Below, one piece after another: positions 57,197 to 64,000 of a stretch of DNA of 64,000 bases. Position numbers and translations under genes: made by a program. This stretch comes from Pochonia chlamydosporia 170 (lineage: Eukaryota > Ascomycota > Sordariomycetes > Hypocreales > Clavicipitaceae): contig NC_035796.1 in assembly GCF_001653235.2 (NCBI RefSeq), positions 2,666,001-2,730,000 on the forward strand. Reading direction: 5' to 3'. The notes below the pieces were generated by a model. The model had not been told where the DNA came from and searched no databases. It worked only from the letters and a program-made list of their open reading frames with translations. Within the stretch, counting starts at the first letter, position 1. Each line of letters begins with the position of its first letter.

Positions 57197-58722
57197 ATGC
57201 CGGGGACTTTTCTGTCAGCCGGCCAGGCTAGGGCCCTCAATATCATCCTGCAACTGGGGTCATCACTGTCCATTGCTGGCTGCATTTTCATTATTACTAC
57301 ATTTTGCTTCTGCAAATCTTTTCACAAGCCTATCAATAGGCTGGTATTCTATGCTTCTTTTGGGAACTTCTTTGCAAGCGTTGCCTTTATGATGGCAGGC
57401 ATATATGTCAATGCGCCTCGGAGTGCTGGTTGCCAGGCGCAAGGGTTTCTCCTAGACATGTAAGTGAGGAGGATGCTGGAATACCCCTCGACCATCATAA
57501 GTCGAGCTTACTTTGTTGCTGCAGATGCTTACTCTCACTCTTAGGTTTGTTGCGGCTGATGCGTTTTGGACCCTCGCCATGGCCATCAATGTATACCTCA
57601 CCTTCTACTTCCGATTTGATGCTGTGCGGCTGAGGCAGATGGAGATTCCGTACCTGATATTTTGCTACGCTGTCCCATTCACCCCTGCCTTTGCCTACTT
57701 ATTTATCAAGAACGCGGCAGGCGAGCGTGTCTATGGATCTGCTGGCATTTGGTGCTGGATTACGCCGAAATGGGATATTCTTCGCATTGCTACGTTCTAT
57801 GGGCCGGTGTGGTATGGAAACTGCTCACACTTTTCTAGAAAAACAAACGGAACAGAAGTTTGCTAACATCCTGCGTGTGAAATACAGGGGCATCCTCGCA
57901 ATCACTCTAACCATCTATCTCCGCTCCGGCAGCACCATATACAGGAAGCATCGCCAACTTCGCAAGTTCCAAGGGACTGGTTCCGGGGCTATATCGTCAA
58001 CAAATCGCGGCGAAGTTGGTACCAACATGAAGACGACGGAGGTTACCATCATTTCTGAGTCGGTCGGCAAGTCAGAGACGATGGAGATGCAGGCCTTGGG
58101 AGGCCAAGCCACTGCTCATGCGTCCAGTAACCCACAACAATTCCGTCGTGACAAAACGCCAATGGGAGCGGAAGACTCTACACAGCCATCTACACACGCG
58201 CCAACGCATGCTACCTCGGTATCGGCTGGTGCGGTTTCTCGTCCGCAACGACGTATTTACCACGAAGTCAACAATGCGGCATGGCAATACACGAAGTGCG
58301 CTCTGCTCTTCTTCCTAGTCATCGTCATTACTTGGATACCGTCCAGCGCGAACCGTGTCTATTCATACATTCACCCCGGCGAGATCAGCATAACGTTGCA
58401 GTTCATGAGCGCAACCGTGCTGCCATTGCAAGGATTTTGGAACGCTGTTATTTACGCCGTCACCTCGGCTGCGGCTTGTAAGCAGCTTTTCAACCAGATA
58501 AAGGAGCTGGTGTTGGAGAAAACGGGCAGAGACGGCGGAAGCAATATCCGGGGTAGACAAGACGAGCCACGACGCTCGATGGGCATTGGGGGTAATTTCG
58601 GGACAGTAAGGAATAATGGCGCGGACTCAGAAACTGAAAGCATGAGGGAGCTGGCGAAGAGTGTTGATGGTTCGGATGATGGACGAAGCGCGAGTATTGC
58701 CGTCTCTAAACGCGGAGCTTAG
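57197..58722 (+). CDS. cAMP-receptor-like G protein-coupled receptor
   Basis: Three exons: 57197-57459, 57545-57811 and 57888-58722, with introns of 85 and 76 nt, giving 454 residues. Seven hydrophobic segments are visible: AGCIFIITTFCFC, FFASVAFMMAGIYV, FVAADAFWTLAMAINVYLTF, YLIFCYAVPFTPAFAYLFI, GILAITLTIYL, CALLFFLVIVITWIP and FMSATVLPLQGFWNAVIY. A long Ser/Thr-rich third intracellular loop (about residues 195-330) and a basic C-terminal tail complete the class V (cAMP receptor-like) layout of filamentous fungi. TWIPSSANR and PLQGFWNA at TM6/TM7 are typical of this group. It probably couples to G-alpha proteins that sense nutrients or surfaces; the ligand is unknown. Exon joins at M-FVAAD and V-W-GILA are fixed by phase. 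Confidence 0.9.
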
Positions 58723-61700
58723 CTTTAATAATGCCCCGTTGTATTGTACGTTCTTTTAATTTAATTGAATCTTTTGTTTCAGAGAGATGGGACAACTTGT
58801 TGGTTCTGAGCTTTGAAAGTCGGTGGGACTTGGTCGTGCTATAATTATGTGAGCTACTGGGGGATAGAGTATTAGCCAACGACTTAGGTTCCCCTCTCAA
58901 AATATTTCTGAAAGATGGTTATCTGGACGTGAGAAACTCCATTGATGACGCAGGCTCTATGTACTTGTGTCATTTGCGGCGAGCGGGTATCACCGCTTGA
59001 ACAACATCTTGGATTGCGGACGGTGTAGGGGGTTCAGGGCGAGGACCTGAGCGTTGGCAGTTTGACAGATTCCTCTTTCAACTAACTTACGCTTGTGTTC
59101 GAGATTGAGTGTAGAAAGTTTTGGAAGCATGTCGTGAGAATAAGGGGATTTATGTTATGCAGGATTTACAATGGGAGTGTAAGTCGTGGTTAAACCATAT
59201 GTCTTACATGTGAAGGGTTGCCAGAAGATAGTAAGAAGGAATAGGCACAAATTACGTATCGTACGTGTCAGTCAGTGAGGCAATTGAAATTTCTTCTATA
59301 ATTTACTTCTGCATCTATCTCCAAAAAACCGACCATCTCGGTTTGTCAAACAAAACCTTTTAGGAAGACAAAAGATGACCAGACTGGGAGAGTTGACTAC
59401 CCTAGAGCACGACGTTTTCTCAAATTGCGGACTCGTTGGAATGGAAATCAGTTACTGTGTAGCTATTGGTGGGCAAGTAATTTGCTCTACGATATCTCTG
59501 GACGCATTCTATTCGGGGCGTCATTACGTGGCCTGTTCCATTCGCGGATCCATTATCGATCAGTTCTTTTGTACAGTGGACCGTAACGTCAGCAGTTTGA
59601 AACATTGTTTAGGCAGCACTTTGCAATCTATTGCGCCTTTTGAGTTCTGAAATCCGTAAATTGACATCATAGCCTACAGAAAAGGTCAAAATAGAAATCG
59701 GTAGTCAGTTTGACACATTTTGTGGCACGAGACACTTGTCCGTTTCTGTGTTTGGCTCGGTCTAGATCACCGTGGACTAGAGCCCACTCAACCCGACTGG
59801 TCCAGTTTGGGCTCCAAGCACGAGGGCCGTGGTGGCGTAGCCAAACAAGCTCCGAAGTTTTTCGACGGAAAATCTTTGAAATATCGAGCCATTGTTTCGG
59901 AGCGGGACGCTTGGTGCTGGTGGTGGGTTCGGCGACTACCTAAGAGAGGACGACTGTATAAGCCACAATGACGACGCACATGGCTTATTCTTAGCCATTA
60001 CTCAACGGGTCAAGTATTCCCAGCTTCATTCACCATTGCTATCAGTTTCTATTTTGGGTGCCTCGGGTGCTGACGATATTGCGGCTGGAAAGCGTCTGGT
60101 GTGGTTTTCCAAAGTTCCAAACGCTCCGGGCAGCTGGGTTAGATGATGTCACCCGTTGTCGGGGGAAAATGCAGGAACAAATCATGGCTGTTGGACGCCA
60201 ATTGTGTTTTCAGGAATGGGCATGTCGCTGCTCTACATTTGGGGTGAGTCTCGGTGCACTTGAATGAAAGATACCTGGCTTCTGTTATGTCCTAGAGAGA
60301 GAGAGAAGTCGGCTTGCGCAAGGACCGGGTAACCAGAGATATAGAAGGTAAAGAGTATCGTGTAGAACAACAATGATATGAGGCAATAGAGCCTGTCTGC
60401 AGATTGTAGACCAAAATAACAACTCTCCTGGCTGAACAGTGGCTCTAAATGAGAATGATTCTAGTTTTTTGGGTTGCCAACACTTGCAACCAAGCTTCAA
60501 TGTATCAGTGGTGACGGGAAGGACGGGAATGATGGAAAAACTATGAAAAGTCAGGTGAGGAAACCTGACGAACCTGTATGCTCAACTCTACTCCTTGCGA
60601 CTTAACATCTATTATCTATACCCAAGCGACATGAGGTTTGCCCCCATGCCTTATGCAACATTTTGGAGAATACCATACTACCTACAAATTAACACGTGCT
60701 GAGGCCTAATACAGGGTGAGGGATAGTGTTAGGGGTGCCAGCAGAGAAATCTTCCATTACTAGGCCATTCCCTCTAATAGTAGAGTCTCCGACGTAAGGT
60801 CTTCTAAATTCCCGTACTACTATCTGTATTACTAATATTTTGATATGAAGTTGTCTTCTAGATCCAGCAAAGTCCGCCGACTAAGCGGGGTCTTCCAATT
60901 CAGCAAGAAAGTTTCGTGATATATTGAATCCTTTCAGTTAGTTCAAAGATGCTTGTGGTGTCTCACCTCATCGTATCCCTGTAAAGCCCTCTTCCAAGTT
61001 CTAGCATGTTTGAACAACCAAGACCATTGGGTACTTCCAGGACCATCACTACTTGGAATAGTACCTCTATCAGATAGCTCAAACCAACAGACTACTCAAA
61101 TCTGTTGGACCAGTCCAAAACGGACCACCAAACAGAGCTTCCGACAGCATTCTTTCACAACAATAGATTCTTACACCCAATAGCTCTGCTAAAAACTAAC
61201 ATGCTCTGAAAGAGTTGTAAGGTGCCTTATATGTATGAGAATTCGAGCATGCGTCGCACCCTCTACATGTTCACAAAGCCCCTGTCAGGATCATCACCCA
61301 CACGCATCAGAACGTAAAACAAGGTATTGGTTTACTGTGCAGTATGTTCTGAAGACCCTTATTGTACTTAGTTTGTGACCAAAAATGGTCTGTTTTTGTT
61401 TCGTTGCAATTTTAAAACTGTAAGAAGTTGGTTGACCTATAGAGCTACACCGGGGATCAAAAATATTTGAACACGGAAAACATATCGCATATCCTCGTAT
61501 GCACTGAGACACATTGAGATGTGTCACTCAATACTTGGATATGAGCAAATCCATTTACCAGAGACTTTCTACTTAACACTCCACCAAAATTTCACATTCC
61601 CAAGCCTACTTACAAGCTATGCGTATCACGGACGAGGGACGCTCTGAATGCGATATGGGTGGTCTCAGTCGTAGCCATGATGGTGGCCGCAGCTACGCAC

Positions 61701-62479
61701 GAACAGGTCCTGCTTTTTTTAGGCAACCAAAATTAGTAAACAAACCGTGTTGGTCGTGCATTTCAAGCCAAGTTATCCCAAAATGTAGAGTGACAGATTG
61801 GAGAAGGTTTAATTTGATGTGGAATAGCCTTGTAAGACTCCCGACACGGCCGGAATTGGTAACATTTGAACCAATAGTCGTAGGCAATTGACATGAGGCA
61901 TCGATATATTAACGGAAGATAATCTTAGCTACTCAAACGTCATGAGGGAACGAGGCTGCTGAATTTCTTTCTTTGACACGCCGTTTATGCTACCGCACAG
62001 CTCATATAGAATCACATCCACCAAAAGTATCGCTCTGGAAGGCCTGACCGTTCTGCTTAGCTTTGTACTCCCTCGTAGCCTGATGAGATTGAGGACTGTT
62101 TTGCACGAGCCGTAAGGGATGACTGTGAAACGCGGGATCGCCTTTGTCGTGGGCTTGATGGCAGGCTCAAAGCCCATGCGTTCTCGCCTTCAATGTTTGA
62201 TGCTTTCTGGTCAAATGGTTCATTTAGCTAATCCATTGATGATCATTCAAATAGAAACAATATGAATTGTTCATCCGAGGAAAAGGGACAGTGGAAGAGG
62301 TACAAATATCGCTCAATGTCGCGATGCATCAACAATTACTCAATCCAACTCTGATATTTCCGAACGACTACTTCTCATGCTCTTTTGATTGTCTTATGCT
62401 TTATTTAAAAGGCAAAAACTTCTATTGGAAAGCCCATATCAAGCCCTCGGCACCCAATTTTGTTAGATAACGTTTCGCA
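58723..62479. other. 3.8-kb gene-poor stretch
   Basis: The longest gap of the window. Small open frames occur on both strands (59375-59650, 59710-59971, 61619-61891) without recognisable domains, and none has a convincing splice partner. There is an A/T-rich portion from about 60600 to 61500. It may contain degraded repeats or a lost gene, but no terminal repeats or target duplications were found by eye. Confidence 0.4.
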
Positions 62480-63658
62480 ATGTCCAACCCCACCATTCTT
62501 GAAGCTCTTCAGTGGCATACCACGGCCATTGGCACTTCGTCCCTTCCCAAGGGTCATAATACGAGAGTTAAGACGCATATTAGAATCTCTACTTGGACTG
62601 AGTGGTCAGACTTCACATATGAAAACGTCATGGCGATGTATGCAGACCAGTTGGAACGTCCGTACCATGGTCAGAAAGAACGAATAGCGTTGGCAAAAGA
62701 CCTTTGGGTCTACAACGAAGCCTCCGTTGATGACTTGCAGCGGAAATTCCCCTTCACAATCATTAATAGTGCTCTGGACTCCATAATGACGGAAGAGACT
62801 CGGCCGCACGCTCCTTATTACGGTCGCGGAGCGATGTCCCGGGGTTCCGGCTACGTACCTGACTGGGCCTGCGTCTCGGACCGGGAATATCACAACAATA
62901 ATTACAAGAGTATCGTTACTGGCGACACCAAAACAAGCGCCAAATGGCAACCCGAAATGTACAATAGTGCGCACACGCACACTTTTTTAGAGTGGCAAAA
63001 AGTCGTCACACAAGTGGCCGCATATGCAAACAGATTCCGTACCCGGTATGGCTTCATTGTTACAGACAAGGAAGTTGTGATTCTTAGGTTCAAACGTGAA
63101 CGCATTGCACCTGGCATCGCCGCAAGCCGTCCTCGCCGACGACCAAACACTAGAGTTAACTTTAGCCAGACGTCTAGCCCACATTCATCCTCTAGTGACC
63201 CAAGTCTACCCTCGTCCGAGTCCTACGATGATGATGAGGATCAGGGAGTGGACGATAATATTGAGTATAAGACTATTCCCTGGGGGGTAAACGGGCCTGG
63301 TAAGCTCACGGCAAAGCTGGCTCTCGCCGTCCTGCCACTGATGGCTCTGCATGGTGAGCGCCATCTCGCTCGCTCGTATCCTGGACTCAACACATGGCGA
63401 ACCGATGGGACAGGCGTACGGCACAATACAACGGGCGAATTCCGCAAAAGGGCGCCGCCAGGCGCGATAATGGAAGAGGATGAAGGTGACGAAGACGACG
63501 AAGACGACGAAGACGACGAAGAGGATGAAGATGACGAAGAGGACGAAGAGGATGAAGAGGACGAAGATGACGGAGACAGCAGACCAGGATCAATATATGG
63601 TGACATCGAGCTACCCAAACCAAAACATGTGACAAAGAACAAGTTCTCAAAAAAATAA
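62480..63658 (+). CDS. Putative PD-(D/E)XK nuclease-fold protein with acidic C-terminal tract
   Basis: A single exon of 392 residues starting MSNPTILEALQWHTTA. The core contains YVPDWACV (P127-D128) and, about 20 residues on, IVTGDTKTSAKW (D149-x-K151), then EWQKVVTQVAAYANRF and RYGFIVTDKEVVILRF. This order of PD, DxK and a Q-containing helix before a RYGFIxTDxEVV strand is the signature of the restriction-endonuclease-like PD-(D/E)XK fold. Similar fungal proteins are uncharacterised. After GKLTAKLALAVLPLMALHGE the protein ends in a run of about 35 Asp/Glu codons (about residues 336-372) made of GAC/GAA/GAG/GAT triplets, then a basic tail ending KNKFSKK. The acidic tract may bind histones or basic proteins. 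Nuclease activity is inference. Confidence 0.7.
   Translation: MSNPTILEALQWHTTAIGTSSLPKGHNTRVKTHIRISTWTEWSDFTYENVMAMYADQLERPYHGQKERIALAKDLWVYNEASVDDLQRKFPFTIINSALDSIMTEETRPHAPYYGRGAMSRGSGYVPDWACVSDREYHNNNYKSIVTGDTKTSAKWQPEMYNSAHTHTFLEWQKVVTQVAAYANRFRTRYGFIVTDKEVVILRFKRERIAPGIAASRPRRRPNTRVNFSQTSSPHSSSSDPSLPSSESYDDDEDQGVDDNIEYKTIPWGVNGPGKLTAKLALAVLPLMALHGERHLARSYPGLNTWRTDGTGVRHNTTGEFRKRAPPGAIMEEDEGDEDDEDDEDDEEDEDDEEDEEDEEDEDDGDSRPGSIYGDIELPKPKHVTKNKFSKK
63475..63573 (+). repeat. Imperfect GAC/GAA triplet repeat encoding the acidic tract
   Basis: About 33 consecutive codons for Asp or Glu built from GACGAAGAC and GAGGATGAA units inside the preceding gene. Such tracts vary in length between strains. 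Confidence 0.85.
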
Positions 63659-64000
63659 CATGGGTCTTCGTATTACGAAATCATCATTTGGGGGGGGGGG
63701 GGGGGCGGCGAAAGCCTTCAAACTCGGGAAGTTCGAGAGAAGGGGATGGCACGACGATGAAGCGTGTTGGCGGGCGCACGACCAAAGTTGACACTCTCTT
63801 TAAGACAATGTATTCTGTTTGTATGGTTATTTGTTACAAGTTTAGACTTCACGCTGCTGCATTTTTTGATAGAGTAATTTGTATTGACCAAACTCCGTGC
63901 TGCATTGTGTGCTAGGCAAATATCACTGTACATCTGTTAAGATATATTAGCGTAGACTTGAACGTAGGGAAATATCGCAATGTTTGCCAACGAATTTAGC
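63659..64000. other. 3' flank with G16 homopolymer
   Basis: Downstream of the nuclease-fold gene to the window end. Contains the G-run at 63690-63705; small open frames follow (for example 63688-63915) with no recognisable content. Confidence 0.45.
63690..63705 (+). repeat. G16 homopolymer
   Basis: Sixteen consecutive G residues 31 bp after the stop codon of the preceding gene, followed by CGGCG. Could form stacked G structures in the 3' UTR or be inaccurate in length because of sequencing. Confidence 0.8.

Noticed and set aside
58723..62479. Hidden gene in the 3.8-kb gap
   Set aside because: Short frames at 59375, 59710 and 61619 could not be joined by plausible splices and show no conserved motif.
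1..64000. CRISPR array, prokaryotic operons or phage
   Set aside because: Spliced eukaryotic genes throughout; the only regularly spaced repeats are the exon-intron units at 28552-29383.

Overview
The window is nuclear DNA of a filamentous ascomycete (Pezizomycotina). The gene set suggests Sordariomycetes, perhaps Hypocreales; that lineage call is inference. Evidence is the intron style (about 47-95 nt, GT..AG), long intergenic gaps, three HET-domain genes, and a fungus-typical set of GH76 mannosidase, DUF3824 protein, Erv41, Scj1 and Prp2. Most gene models below were built by joining exons so that phase closes exactly; exon totals divide by three for all but the HET gene at 10581.

Layout. 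1-9100: a secreted, probably GPI-anchored GH76 enzyme, Erv41 and an NmrA-like protein. 10581-16111: a HET gene with an apparent 1-nt frameshift, a secreted arylsulfotransferase-like protein and a C-terminal kinase fragment. 17115-22744: two MFS transporters (Vba-like and Dal5-like) and an intron-containing tRNA-Ser(UGA). 24874-28098: a large DUF3824 protein. 28552-29638: a secreted protein in which each of seven short exons encodes one copy of a repeat, with the introns duplicated along with the exons. 30457-38315: housekeeping genes for an ER DnaJ protein, the DEAH helicase Prp2/DHX16, a 2OG-Fe(II) oxygenase and a two-RRM protein.

38316-46547 is the mobile region. A 583-bp non-autonomous hAT-type element (8-bp target duplication CTCATCAA) lies about 190 bp upstream of an intact HET gene. 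A complete 2,525-bp hAT transposon (duplication TCCTCATA, 17-bp terminal repeats, intact 674-aa transposase) lies about 0.9 kb downstream of that gene. A small secreted protein of unknown family follows. 47483-63658 holds an unrecognised conserved-looking protein, an APH-family kinase-like protein, a small Cys-rich ORF with one in-frame TAG, a HAD hydrolase, a third HET gene, a cAMP-receptor-like GPCR and a putative PD-(D/E)XK nuclease-fold protein with a very acidic tail.

The genes do not form an obvious biosynthetic cluster. The most unusual object is the exon-per-repeat secreted gene at 28552-29638. The best-supported structural discoveries are the two hAT insertions with perfect target-site duplications.
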